This document shows positions 1 to 9,773 of a DNA stretch of 64,000 nt, in pieces; position 1 is the first letter of the stretch; the number at the start of each line of letters is the position of its first letter. The position numbers and the translations under genes were made by a program. Under the pieces are notes generated by a model, which did no database searches, had not been told where the DNA came from, and worked only from the letters and a program-made list of their open reading frames with translations. Origin of the DNA: Paracoccus solventivorans (GTDB taxonomy: Bacteria > Pseudomonadota > Alphaproteobacteria > Rhodobacterales > Rhodobacteraceae); the NCBI RefSeq assembly GCF_900142875.1, contig NZ_FRCK01000004.1, forward strand, positions 124,001-188,000. The letters are read 5' to 3'.

Positions 1-1
1 C

Positions 2-325
2 TGGGTCGCCAGCCCCGCCGCCGCCACCGGGTTTCTGCTGCACGCGGCCACCATGGATCTGGCGCCGCTGGGCGCAAGGCGCTGCCTGACCATGCCCGGC
101 CTGTCGATCAGCGTGGCCGAGATGATCGCGGCGCTGCGCGAGGTCGCGGGCGACGATGTCGCCGCGCTGATCCGGCGCGAACCCGACGCCACCATCCGCG
201 GCATCGTCGCGGGCTGGCCGCGCGACTTTGCCCCCGACCGGGCGCTGGCCGCGGGGTTCACCGCCGACGCCAGTTTCCAGGACATCATCCGCGCCCATAT
301 CCGCGACACGGCGGCAGGCGGCTGA
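2..325 (+). CDS. denD: D-erythronate dehydrogenase DenD, C-terminal part
   Basis: This is the last 107 residues of an NAD-dependent epimerase/dehydratase-family oxidoreductase; the Rossmann domain lies off the left edge. The segment WVASPAAATGFLLHAATMDL followed by the MPGLS stretch matches, from memory, the C-terminal part of DenD proteins, which oxidise D-erythronate at C2 to 2-oxo-tetronate. The reading frame is open from base 2 to the TGA at 323-325. That stop overlaps the ATG of the next gene by one base, so the two are probably co-transcribed. Other tetronate genes (ltnD, otnK, otnC, otnI) lie further right in this window, which supports the call. The substrate cannot be fixed without the N-terminus. 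Confidence 0.72.
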   Translation, partial: WVASPAAATGFLLHAATMDLAPLGARRCLTMPGLSISVAEMIAALREVAGDDVAALIRREPDATIRGIVAGWPRDFAPDRALAAGFTADASFQDIIRAHIRDTAAGG

Positions 326-1107
326 TGGCGGCGGCGCGCGAGGTCAGGCCCGCCAGCCCGCGCCGGGGGGTCCGCCACCACCCGACGCTGGCGGGGCTGG
401 CCGAGCTGCCCGCGCGCGACCGTGCCTATCAGGACCTGCGCTATCGCATCCTGACCGGGCGGCTGGCCCCCGGCACCACGCTGCTGGAAACGGAACTCGC
501 CGCGCTGCTGTCGCTGTCGCGTACCCCGGTGCGCGAGGCCGCGATTCGCCTGGCCGAAGAGGGGCTGCTGGAAATCCGCCCCCGCCACGGCATCACCGTG
601 CGCAGCCTGTCGCCGGGGGATGTGCGCGACATCCTCGACGTGTTCTCGGCACTCGAGATCAAGGCGGTCGAGCTGGTCGCCCGCCGCGGCATCTCGGCGG
701 CCGAGGCCGCGCGACTGGACGCGCTGCTCGACCGGATGGAACGCAACACCGCCGCGGGCGACATCGCGCGCTGGTCCGATCTGGACGACGATTTCCATTC
801 CTCGCTGGTGGCGCTGTGCAACAACCCGCGGTTGCAGCGCACGCTGGGGGAATACTGGGGCCAGCAATATCTGGCCCGGCAGATGGTGGTGCGGCTGCGG
901 CCGCTGCCGCTGCAATCCGATATCGAGCACCGCGAGATCATGGCGGCGATCAAGGCCGGCGACCCGGCCGCCGCCCGCGCGGCCCACACCCGCCACCGCG
1001 ACCGCGCCGACCACCTGCAGCTGTCGCTGCTGCACGCGCATCTTTCGGGCGCGCAGCCCGGGCCCGCGCCGATCCCCCGAACCCCCGAGCAAGAGGAAAG
1101 CCCATGA
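325..1107 (+). CDS. GntR-family transcriptional regulator, FCD (FadR) subfamily
   Basis: A 260-aa DNA-binding regulator. An N-terminal winged helix-turn-helix covers roughly residues 33-100, with the GntR signature LSRTPVREAAIRLAEEGLL. An all-helical FCD ligand-binding domain follows (about 105-235), with the DDDFHSSLVALCNN stretch supplying probable metal/ligand residues Asp and His. The start overlaps the denD stop (TGATG) and the gene itself overlaps the next gene by ATGA, so it lies inside a sugar-acid operon. It probably responds to an acid-sugar intermediate and controls its own operon; this is inference from position. About 30 poorly conserved residues precede the HTH, so a slightly later start is possible. 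Confidence 0.85.
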   Translation: MAAAREVRPASPRRGVRHHPTLAGLAELPARDRAYQDLRYRILTGRLAPGTTLLETELAALLSLSRTPVREAAIRLAEEGLLEIRPRHGITVRSLSPGDVRDILDVFSALEIKAVELVARRGISAAEAARLDALLDRMERNTAAGDIARWSDLDDDFHSSLVALCNNPRLQRTLGEYWGQQYLARQMVVRLRPLPLQSDIEHREIMAAIKAGDPAAARAAHTRHRDRADHLQLSLLHAHLSGAQPGPAPIPRTPEQEESP

Positions 1108-1838
1108 ACCGTATCGACTTGCAAGGCCGCCGGGCCGTGGTGACCGGGGGCGCGCAAGGGATCGGCCTTGCCATCGCCCGCCGTTTCCTCGCCAGCGGCG
1201 CCGAGGTGGTGATCTGGGACCGCCAGCAGGATCAGGCCGCACAGGCCGCGGCCGCGCTGGGTCCGGCGGCCAGCGCCCGCGCGCTGGACCTGACCGACGA
1301 CGCCGCGGTGGCCAAGGCCGCTGCCGAGGCCGGCGCCATCGACATTCTGGTCAACAATGCCGGAATCACCGGCGGCAACGGGCTGTTGTGGGATCTCGAC
1401 CCCGCGGGCTGGCGGCAGGTGATGGAGGTCAACCTGAACGCGCCCTTCGTGGTCTGCCGGGCGCTGGTGCCGGGGATGATCGCGCGCGGCTACGGCCGCA
1501 TCGTCAACATCGCCTCGGTCGCCGGGAAAGAGGGCAACCCGAACGCGGCGCATTACTCGGCCTCCAAGGCCGGGCTGATCGCGCTGACAAAATCGCTGGG
1601 CAAGGAGCTGGCCGGAACCGGGGTCATCGCCAATTGCATCACCCCCGCCGCGGCGCGCACCCCGATCTTCGACCAGATGACCCAGCAGCATATCGACTAC
1701 ATGCTGTCGAAAATCCCGCTGGCGCGATTCCTGGAACCCGACGAGGTGGCGGCGCTGGTGGCGTGGCTTTCCTCCGAGGACTGCAGCTTCTCGACCGGCG
1801 CCGTGTTCGACATTTCCGGCGGCCGCGCCACCTACTGA
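1104..1838 (+). CDS. SDR oxidoreductase, probable 2-keto-3-deoxy-L-rhamnonate/L-fuconate 4-dehydrogenase
   Basis: A 244-aa classical short-chain dehydrogenase. It has the nucleotide-binding motif TGGAQGIG (about residues 13-20), the NNAG motif, the catalytic Ser of NIASVAG and YSASK (Tyr/Lys), and a C-terminus ending FDISGGRATY. The C-terminal block with IDYMLSKIP and the SGGRATY end resembles, from memory, the LRA5-type enzymes that oxidise 2-keto-3-deoxy-L-rhamnonate or L-fuconate to the 2,4-diketo acid. An FAH-type hydrolase that could cleave that product is encoded at 34294-35151. The start overlaps the regulator by ATGA. A generic 3-oxoacyl-ACP-reductase-like role is the alternative; no dehydratase gene for this pathway is visible in the window. 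Confidence 0.65.
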   Translation: MNRIDLQGRRAVVTGGAQGIGLAIARRFLASGAEVVIWDRQQDQAAQAAAALGPAASARALDLTDDAAVAKAAAEAGAIDILVNNAGITGGNGLLWDLDPAGWRQVMEVNLNAPFVVCRALVPGMIARGYGRIVNIASVAGKEGNPNAAHYSASKAGLIALTKSLGKELAGTGVIANCITPAAARTPIFDQMTQQHIDYMLSKIPLARFLEPDEVAALVAWLSSEDCSFSTGAVFDISGGRATY

Positions 1839-1870
1839 GCCGGGCGGGCAGGGCGCTCGCCAACGCGGCT

Positions 1871-1920
1871 CTTTCTTCCCTGCCCAAATACCCCGGGGGC
1901 GCGGGGGCTGGCCCCCGCTC
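1871..1920. repeat. Intergenic repeat with CCAAATACCC-like core and GC hairpin
   Basis: Between the convergent SDR and ABC-ATPase genes lies CTTTCTTCCCTGCCCAAATA, followed by a run of C and G and a hairpin GCGGGGGC-TG-GCCCCCGC (1901-1918). The CCAAATACCC core recurs at 22711-22722, 32838-32846 and, inverted, at 22651-22660; a variant with the same CCCGGGGG and hairpin continuation occurs at 43605-43648. It may help terminate both flanking transcripts, but there is no T-run. Confidence 0.6.
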
Positions 1921-1929
1921 CGGCCGCGC

Positions 1930-2706
1930 TCAGATCACGTTCCGCTCGCGATAGGTGCGCAGGAAGGACTGGATGCGCGGGTCCTCGGGCTCGCGCAGGA
2001 TGCGCGAGGGCACGTCCACGCCGACCAACTCGCCCGCCTCGAGGAACGCCACCTGGTCGGCGACATGGGCGGCAAAGCCCATCTCGTGGGTCACCACCAC
2101 CATGGTCATGCCGCCGGCGGCCAGCGCCTTCATCACGTTCAGCACCTCGCCGACCAGTTCCGGGTCGAGCGCGCTGGTGGGTTCGTCGAACAGCATCAGC
2201 CGCGGGTCCATCGCCACGGCGCGGGCGATCGCCACCCGCTGCTGCTGGCCGCCCGACAGGCGCGAGGGGTGGTTGCCCATGCGGTCGGCCAGCCCGACGC
2301 GGGTCAGCGCCTCGGCCGCGCGTTCCATCGCTTGCGGCTTGCGCATCCCGCGCACGCGGATCAGCCCCTCGGCCACGTTTTCCTGGGCGGTCATGTGCGG
2401 CCACAGGTTGAACTGCTGGAACACCATGCCGATGGTCGAGCGCATCTGGCGCAGGCGGCGGGGGGCCATACGGCGGCCGCCGGGGGTTTCGTAGCCGATC
2501 AGCTGCCCGTCGATCAGCACCTCGCCGGAATCGTATTCCTCAAGGAAGTTGATGCAGCGCAGCAGCGACGACTTGCCCGACCCGGACGGCCCGATCAGGC
2601 AGGTCACCTTGCCGGGCGGGATCGTCAGGTCGATGTCCTTCAGCGCGTGGAACTGGCCGTAGTATTTGTTGACCTTGCGGATCTCGACAGAGGAAGCCTC
2701 GACCAT
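1930..2706 (-). CDS. Polar amino-acid ABC transporter, ATP-binding subunit
   Basis: A 258-aa ATPase of the GlnQ/HisP group. Walker A GPSGSGKS is at residues 39-46, the signature LSGGQQQR near 150 and Walker B LMLFDEPTSALD soon after, followed by the H-loop VTHEMGFA. It is the last gene of a minus-strand set: binding protein, two permeases, ATPase. Only one base separates it from the upstream permease stop. The set lies directly downstream of hutU, so histidine, urocanate or a related imidazole acid is the likely substrate (inference from position). Confidence 0.92.
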   Translation of the reverse strand: MVEASSVEIRKVNKYYGQFHALKDIDLTIPPGKVTCLIGPSGSGKSSLLRCINFLEEYDSGEVLIDGQLIGYETPGGRRMAPRRLRQMRSTIGMVFQQFNLWPHMTAQENVAEGLIRVRGMRKPQAMERAAEALTRVGLADRMGNHPSRLSGGQQQRVAIARAVAMDPRLMLFDEPTSALDPELVGEVLNVMKALAAGGMTMVVVTHEMGFAAHVADQVAFLEAGELVGVDVPSRILREPEDPRIQSFLRTYRERNVI

Positions 2707-2707
2707 C

Positions 2708-3370
2708 TCAGGTCCTTTCGATCAGGTGGCGGGTGATGCGGCGTTCCAGCCGGCGGCCAAGGCGCGAGATGACCTCGACGAAGGCCCAGAAGAACAGCGC
2801 CAGCGTGAAATACCCCTCGAGGAAGGTGAAGGTCATCGTGGCCATGTATTGGGTCTGATACATGATTTCGGGCACGGTGATGATCGACAGGATCACGGTT
2901 TCCTTGGTCAGGATGATCGAGAAATTGATCAGCGCCGGCAGCGCCGACACCAGCCCGACCGGCAGCAGGATGCGGCGCACGATGGCCAGCTCGGTCATGC
3001 CGATGGCGCGGCCGGCCTCGATCAGCCCGGGGGGCACGGCGCGGAACGCCGAGCGGAAGATTTCCGCGAAATAGGGGCTGCCGTAGATGGTCAGGCCCAG
3101 CAGCCCGGCGGGCAGCGGGTCCAGCCGCAGCCCGATCATCGGGCCGCCGTAATACAGCAGGAATAGCTGCACCAGGAACGGCGTGCCGCGGATCAGCTCG
3201 ATATAGGTCTGCAGGGCCCAGCGGACGCTGCGGCCGCCATAGCGCTGCGCCACCGCGATCAGCAGCCCCAGGGCTGCGCCGAACACCGTGCCCAGCAGCC
3301 AGCAGATGATGGTCAGGCGGAACCCCGCCAGCAGCCGCGGCCCGTATTCGGTAAAGATCGACAGGTCCAT
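2708..3370 (-). CDS. Polar amino-acid ABC transporter permease (HisM/HisQ-like)
   Basis: A 220-aa inner-membrane permease of the HEQRo family, with about five hydrophobic helices and the EAA-type loop around EAGRAIGMTELAIVRRILLP. I start it at the ATG ending at 3370, which overlaps the upstream permease stop by one base (TGATG). A longer reading frame exists upstream but would run back through the neighbouring gene. It would pair with the permease at 3370-4017 to form the transmembrane channel of the importer. Confidence 0.9.
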   Translation of the reverse strand: MDLSIFTEYGPRLLAGFRLTIICWLLGTVFGAALGLLIAVAQRYGGRSVRWALQTYIELIRGTPFLVQLFLLYYGGPMIGLRLDPLPAGLLGLTIYGSPYFAEIFRSAFRAVPPGLIEAGRAIGMTELAIVRRILLPVGLVSALPALINFSIILTKETVILSIITVPEIMYQTQYMATMTFTFLEGYFTLALFFWAFVEVISRLGRRLERRITRHLIERT

Positions 3371-4017
3371 CACACGGCCATCCTGTGTTCGAGCCAGCGC
3401 CCCAGCGCCGCCAGGCAGAGGTTGATCGCCAGGTACAGGCACGCCGCGGCCAGATACGCCTCGAGCGGGCGGAAGGTCACGCCGGCCTGCGCCTGGCTGG
3501 CGCGGGTGATCTCCATCACCCCCACGACCGAGACCAGCGAGGACGCCTTGACCAGCAGGATCAGCTCGTTGATCAGCTGCGGGATCGACAGGGCGACGGC
3601 CTGCGGCAGGATGATGCGGGTCCAGCTGTCGCGGGGGCGCATCCCGATGGCGATGGCGGCCTCGGTCTGGCCCTTGGGCAGCGCCATGATCGCGCCACGC
3701 CAGATTTCCGAGATATAGGCCGAGGCGACGATGGCGGTCGTCACAACCGCCCCCACGATGGCGGGCACGTCGATCCCGATCACCGGCAGCAGGAAGAACA
3801 CCACCAGCAGCTGCACCAGCATCGGCACGCCGCGCAGATAGCTGACCCAGACGGCGGCCACGGTGCGCCAGACGCGCGATTTCGACAGCGCCAGCACGCA
3901 GACGAAGGCGCCGATCACCAGCCCCAGCGCGATGCCGAGGCCCGAGACCAGCAACGTATAGCGCGCGGCCATCGTCAGCGGCCAGAAGGCGTCAAGAAAG
4001 CTCGATAGGGAAAACAT
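3370..4017 (-). CDS. Polar amino-acid ABC transporter permease (HisQ/HisM-like)
   Basis: A 215-aa inner-membrane permease, homologous in layout to the next one. It has the typical start FWPLTMAARYTLLVSGLGIA, the RGVPMLVQLL segment and an EAA loop at about TEAAIAIGMRPRDSWTRI. Four to five membrane helices are apparent. It is separated from the upstream binding-protein gene by a 69-bp gap containing a strong hairpin, and overlaps the downstream permease by one base. Substrate is not defined by the sequence. Confidence 0.9.
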   Translation of the reverse strand: MFSLSSFLDAFWPLTMAARYTLLVSGLGIALGLVIGAFVCVLALSKSRVWRTVAAVWVSYLRGVPMLVQLLVVFFLLPVIGIDVPAIVGAVVTTAIVASAYISEIWRGAIMALPKGQTEAAIAIGMRPRDSWTRIILPQAVALSIPQLINELILLVKASSLVSVVGVMEITRASQAQAGVTFRPLEAYLAAACLYLAINLCLAALGRWLEHRMAV

Positions 4018-4040
4018 CGTTCCTCGCCGCGGTTGGGGGT

Positions 4041-4068
4041 GCGGGCGGGGGATGGTGCCCCCGCCCGC
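4041..4068. other. Intercistronic hairpin after binding-protein gene
   Basis: A perfect 11-bp inverted repeat, GCGGGCGGGGG and CCCCCGCCCGC, separated by ATGGTG. It lies between the binding-protein stop (4087, minus strand) and the permease start (4017). No T-run follows, so it is more likely an mRNA-stabilising or attenuating stem that favours expression of the binding protein over the permeases. Equivalent stems occur at 17111-17142 and 26071-26100. Confidence 0.75.
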
Positions 4069-4086
4069 GCCTGATCCGTGGGCCGA

Positions 4087-4902
4087 TCAGTTCTTCGGCA
4101 CTTCGCGGGGCAGTTCCGTGTAGGCGCCCAGCCATTTTTCCTGGATGTCCTTGACGCGGCCGTCGTCGGTCATCTTCAGCAGGGCGGCGTTGATCGCCTC
4201 GGCCAGGCTGGCGCTGTCGTCGCCGGGGCGCAGCACCCAGGCGAAATAGGTCGGCTCGCCGAACTGGGCCGGCTCGAACAGCGCGAACTGCTCGGGGCGG
4301 GCCTTCACCAGCGTGGTGGCGTTGGGCATCGAGGCCGCCACCGCGTCCAGCCGCCCGGCGGCCAGATCGGCAAAGGCTTCGTCGTTGGTGCCGTATTCCT
4401 TGACGGTCACGCCGCCCAGGCTGTCGCCGAACGCCTGCAGCTGCTTGAACTGCGCGGTGCCCTGCTGGACGCCGACGGTCTTGCCGGCGATGTCCTCGGG
4501 CTTGACCAGATCCGACCCGGCCGGCTTGATCAGCGACACGGTGGCGTCGGCGATCGGGATGGTGAAGGTGTAGCGCTCCAGCCGCTCGGGGGTGATGGTC
4601 ACGGGGGCGATCACGATGTCGAACTTGCCGACCTCGAGGCCCGGCAGCTCGGCCGTCCACGGGATGTCCTGATAGACCGGCTCGACCCCAAGCTCGGCAG
4701 TGACGCCGTCGAACAGGTCCTTGGTCATGCCCTGGTATTCGCCGTTCACGATCATGTCGAAGGGCGCATAGTGCATGTCGGTGGCGGTGACGATCTTGCC
4801 CGCGGCCTTCACGTCGGCCAGCTGGTCGGCCATCGCCGGGACGGCAAGGGTCAGCGCGGTCAGGCCAAGCAGCGCGGCCTTGATCGATTTGGTCAGTGTC
4901 AT
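4087..4902 (-). CDS. Periplasmic amino-acid-binding protein of ABC transporter
   Basis: A 271-aa solute-binding protein of family 3 (HisJ/ArtJ type). It has an N-terminal signal peptide of about 25 residues ending in VPAMA before DQLADVKAAG, then two alpha/beta lobes; the stretch MHYAPFDMIVNGEYQGMTKD is the usual ligand-pocket start. I chose the ATG at 4902 because a GAGAGGA ribosome-binding site lies just upstream; the longer frame has no signal peptide. The gene follows hutU by 91 bp on the same strand, which suggests uptake of histidine, urocanate or imidazolepropionate, though ligand specificity is unproven. Confidence 0.9.
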   Translation of the reverse strand: MTLTKSIKAALLGLTALTLAVPAMADQLADVKAAGKIVTATDMHYAPFDMIVNGEYQGMTKDLFDGVTAELGVEPVYQDIPWTAELPGLEVGKFDIVIAPVTITPERLERYTFTIPIADATVSLIKPAGSDLVKPEDIAGKTVGVQQGTAQFKQLQAFGDSLGGVTVKEYGTNDEAFADLAAGRLDAVAASMPNATTLVKARPEQFALFEPAQFGEPTYFAWVLRPGDDSASLAEAINAALLKMTDDGRVKDIQEKWLGAYTELPREVPKN

Positions 4903-4993
4903 GGTGTTCCTCTCCCTGTGTAAGAACCGGCGATGATCGCCGGCGCAGTCTGGCGCAAGCCGCGCCGCCGGTAAACAGCGGCGCGGGCGCATG

Positions 4994-6673
<1,680 letters not shown>

Positions 6674-6685
6674 GTTCGTCTCCGA

Positions 6686-7840
6686 TCAGGCCAGCATGTT
6701 GCCGGAAATGATGATGCGCTGGATCTCGCTGGATCCTTCGTAGATCCGCATGATCCGCAGGTCGCGGTTGATGCGCTCGACGGGAAAGTCGCTGGTGTAG
6801 CCATAGCCGCCATGCAGCTGCAGCGCGGTGTCGGCGATGCGGCCGGCGGACTCGGATGCCGCGAGCTTGGCCATGCTGGACGCCAGCGAGAACCGCGCCC
6901 CGGTCTCGTGCGCCGCGTCACGCTGGCGGGCGGCGTCCTGCGCCAGCAGCAGGGCGGAACGGAACGCCACGCCCATGTCGGCGATCATCCACGCGATCCC
7001 TTGACGCTGGGCCAGCGCCTGCCCGCCGATCACCCGGTCCTTGGCATAGGCGATGGCGGATTCCATCGCCGCCCGCGCCAGCCCCAGGCACTGGGCGGCG
7101 ACCTCGATGCGGCCGTTGTCCAGAACCTGCATGGCGGTGCGGAAGCCGCGGCCTTCCTCGCCCAGCAGCGCGTCCTCGGGCAGGTGGCAGTCCAGCGCCA
7201 GCGTGAACACATGGCCGCCCTTCAGCCCCATGGTCTTTTCAGGCGCCCCGGCCTCGAACCCCGGCGTGCCCTTGGGCAGGATGAACGCCGAAATCCCGCG
7301 GTGCCCCTTGTCGGGGTCGGTGACCGCATAGACCACCAGAAAATCCGCGACACCCCCGTTCGAGATGAAGCATTTCGAGCCCTTGAGGTGCCAGCCGCCA
7401 TCGACGCGCCGCGCGCGGGTCTTCATGTCGGCGGGGTCCGAGCCTGCGGTGGGCTCGGTCAGGGCAAACGCCCCAAGCGCCTCGCCGGTGGCGGCCTTGG
7501 GCAGCCAGTGCTGTTTCTGCGCCTCGGTCCCGCCCAGCAGGATCGAGTCGGTGGCCAGATAATGCGCGGTCATCGCCGAGGCGGTGGACCCGCAGGCCCC
7601 CGCCACGATTGACACCGCCCGCAGCAGCGCCGGCGCGGAAATGCCGGACCCGCCGTATTCCTCGGGCAGGTTCGCGCCCATCATCCCGGCCTCGGCCAGC
7701 ACCTGCAGCTGGTCGTGGACGAATGCGCCGGTGGCATCGGTCTCGGCGGCCTTCGGGGCGATCTGCTCGGCGCAGATACGTTCCAGCAGGTCGCAGAACA
7801 GCCGTTCTTCCTCGGCCAGCATGTGCCAGTCGTCGCTCAT
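6686..7840 (-). CDS. Acyl-CoA dehydrogenase embedded in the hut operon
   Basis: A 384-aa FAD-dependent acyl-CoA dehydrogenase. It has the N-terminal helical domain, the flavin-contact motif FALTEPTAGSD near residue 125, the substrate-lid region, and a C-terminal IYEGSSEIQR in which Glu368 is the expected catalytic base. It oxidises an acyl-CoA to the 2-enoyl-CoA and passes electrons to ETF. The start is fixed by an ATGA overlap with the CoA-transferase stop (7837-7840). Its place between hutG and hutU, 12 bp before hutU, is unusual. I suggest the substrate is imidazolepropionyl-CoA, giving urocanyl-CoA, but a short or branched acyl-CoA is possible. Confidence 0.9.
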   Translation of the reverse strand: MSDDWHMLAEEERLFCDLLERICAEQIAPKAAETDATGAFVHDQLQVLAEAGMMGANLPEEYGGSGISAPALLRAVSIVAGACGSTASAMTAHYLATDSILLGGTEAQKQHWLPKAATGEALGAFALTEPTAGSDPADMKTRARRVDGGWHLKGSKCFISNGGVADFLVVYAVTDPDKGHRGISAFILPKGTPGFEAGAPEKTMGLKGGHVFTLALDCHLPEDALLGEEGRGFRTAMQVLDNGRIEVAAQCLGLARAAMESAIAYAKDRVIGGQALAQRQGIAWMIADMGVAFRSALLLAQDAARQRDAAHETGARFSLASSMAKLAASESAGRIADTALQLHGGYGYTSDFPVERINRDLRIMRIYEGSSEIQRIIISGNMLA

Positions 7841-8985
7841 GCGATGGTCTCCAGTCCCAGTTCGCGCAGAATGCTGGCGCGGTCGGCGCCCAGTTGCGGG
7901 GCGGCGGTGGCGGACACCGGCTTTTCCCCGTCGAAACGCACCGGTTGCCCGACGGTGGGGGCCTGACCCAGCACGGGGTGGGGCAGCGGCGTGACCAGCC
8001 CGCGCGCGGTGGCGTGGCGGTTCCCGGCTGCCTGCGCGATGTCCCAGATCGGGGCTGCCGGCAGCCCGGCGCCGGACAGCGCCGCGATGGCGTCCTCGGT
8101 GGTCAGGTTCCGCGACCACGCCTCGATCAGCGCCTTCAGCGCCGGTTCATTTTCGGTGCGGGTCTCGTCGGTGGCGAAACGCGGGTCGTCGGCGGCCTCG
8201 GGCGCGCCGATCAGCGTCGCCAGAGTCGCGAATTGCCGCGGGTTCAGCACCGCGATCACCACCTGCCCGTCGCTGGTCGCGAAACAGCCGAAGGGCGTGG
8301 ACAGTGGGTGGCGGTTGCCGACCCGCGCCGGCAGCTGCCCCGCGTAAAGATGCAGCGCGTGGCTGGTGGTCAGCATGGAAAACAGCGCGTCATACATCGC
8401 CACGTCCAGCGTGGCGCCTGCGCCGGTGCGGTCGCGGTTGACCAGCGCCGCCATGATCCCCCAGCTGGCGAACAGCCCGGCCAGCAGGTCGGCGATGCTT
8501 TCGCCGGTCTTCAGCGGCCCGCTGCCTTCCTCGCCAGTCCCGGCCATCAGCCCCGACATGGCCTGCACCACCAGATCATAGGCCGGCAGGTCGCGGAACG
8601 GCCCGTCCTGCCCGAAGCCGGAAATCGAGCAATAGATCAGCCGCGGATTGGCGGCGCGCAGGGCGTCGGCCCCAAGTCCCAGCCGCGCGGCCACGCCGGG
8701 GCGGAAGTTTTCCACCACCACGTCGACACGGGCGGCGATATCCTGCGCCAGCGCCAGATCGGCGGGGGCCTTGAGGTCCAGCACAAGGCTTTGCTTGCCG
8801 CGGTTGTTCAGGGTGAACAGGGCGCTTTCGCCGTCCTTGAACGGGCCGATATGGCGGTAATCGTCGCCGTGGGGCGGTTCCAGCTTGATGATCTCGGCGC
8901 CCAGATCGGCCAGCAGCGCCGTGCAATAGGGCCCGGCCAGCACCCGGGTCAGGTCCAGAACCTTGATGCCCTGCAGCGGCTTCAT
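7837..8985 (-). CDS. CaiB/BaiF-type (class III) CoA-transferase embedded in the hut operon
   Basis: A 382-aa family III CoA-transferase, full length for the group. The N-terminal GIKVLDLTRVLAGPYCTALLADL motif region and the NNRGKQSLVLDLK stretch bind CoA. Asp137 in PAYDLVVQAMSG is the expected catalytic aspartate that forms the acyl-enzyme anhydride. It overlaps hutG upstream and the acyl-CoA dehydrogenase downstream by ATGA, so all three are translationally coupled. A transferase plus dehydrogenase pair can activate and desaturate a carboxylic acid. Here the acid may be imidazolepropionate; glutarate or another hut-unrelated acid is the alternative. Confidence 0.9.
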   Translation of the reverse strand: MKPLQGIKVLDLTRVLAGPYCTALLADLGAEIIKLEPPHGDDYRHIGPFKDGESALFTLNNRGKQSLVLDLKAPADLALAQDIAARVDVVVENFRPGVAARLGLGADALRAANPRLIYCSISGFGQDGPFRDLPAYDLVVQAMSGLMAGTGEEGSGPLKTGESIADLLAGLFASWGIMAALVNRDRTGAGATLDVAMYDALFSMLTTSHALHLYAGQLPARVGNRHPLSTPFGCFATSDGQVVIAVLNPRQFATLATLIGAPEAADDPRFATDETRTENEPALKALIEAWSRNLTTEDAIAALSGAGLPAAPIWDIAQAAGNRHATARGLVTPLPHPVLGQAPTVGQPVRFDGEKPVSATAAPQLGADRASILRELGLETIA

Positions 8986-9773
8986 GGTTTCAGCCCTTCC
9001 GCCAGCGCCTCGATTCGCGTCAGGATCTTGCGCAGGGGCGCGCGCAGCGCCTCGGCCTTGGCCTCGTCATAGGCAAAGGGCGGGGCTTCGGTCGCCAGAT
9101 GGGTGGATTGCGCCAGCTCCATCTGGATGGCGTGGACGCCCTGCGTCGGCTGGCCGTAATGCCGCGTCGTCCAGCCGCCCTTGAAGCGCCCGTTCAGCAC
9201 CCAAGGGCGACCCGTTGCGGCTGCAACCTCTTGCGCGGCAGTCTCGATGGCGGGGGCGCAGGTGGTGCCCCCGGCGGTGCCGATGTTGAAATCGGGCAGC
9301 ACGCCCTCGAACAGGAACGGGATCACCGAGCGGATCGAGTGGCAGTCGTAAAGGATCGCGACCCCGTGTTTTGCCCGCACCCGCTCGATCTCGGCGGCCA
9401 GTGCGGCGTGATAGGGGGCGTGGAAACGGGTCTTGCGGTCCTCGATCTCGTCGGCCGAGGGTTCCTGCGTCCAGATCGGATGCCCGTCGAAATCGGTCAG
9501 CGGCACCAGCCCGGTGGTGTTCTGCCCGGGGTAAAGGCTCGCGTCGTCCGGGCCGCGGTTGGCGTCGATGACATAGCGGTGGAAGGTGGCGCGCACCGTG
9601 GTCGCGCCCGGCAGCAGCCCGTCATACAGCCGCTCGATATGCCAGTCGGTGTCGGCCAGCATCCGGCCGCGGTCGTTCAGCCGCGCCATGATCTCGTCGG
9701 GCAGGAAGGTGCCGGTATGGGGCAGGCCCAGGATGACCGGGCTGTCGCCGCTTGTGACCTCGACCGGGGTCAT
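8982..9773 (-). CDS. hutG: N-formylglutamate deformylase (N-formylglutamate amidohydrolase)
   Basis: A 263-aa cytoplasmic hydrolase releasing formate and L-glutamate from N-formylglutamate, the last step of the five-step Hut route. The N-terminal [14 protein letters not shown], the [11 protein letters not shown] motif, DCHSIRS and the [14 protein letters not shown] stretch are all family hallmarks and include probable zinc ligands. I start it at the ATG ending at 9773, in ATGA overlap with the hutH stop; a longer reading frame runs through hutH and is spurious. It overlaps the next gene by ATGA. Confidence 0.95.
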   Translation of the reverse strand: MTPVEVTSGDSPVILGLPHTGTFLPDEIMARLNDRGRMLADTDWHIERLYDGLLPGATTVRATFHRYVIDANRGPDDASLYPGQNTTGLVPLTDFDGHPIWTQEPSADEIEDRKTRFHAPYHAALAAEIERVRAKHGVAILYDCHSIRSVIPFLFEGVLPDFNIGTAGGTTCAPAIETAAQEVAAATGRPWVLNGRFKGGWTTRHYGQPTQGVHAIQMELAQSTHLATEAPPFAYDEAKAEALRAPLRKILTRIEALAEGLKP

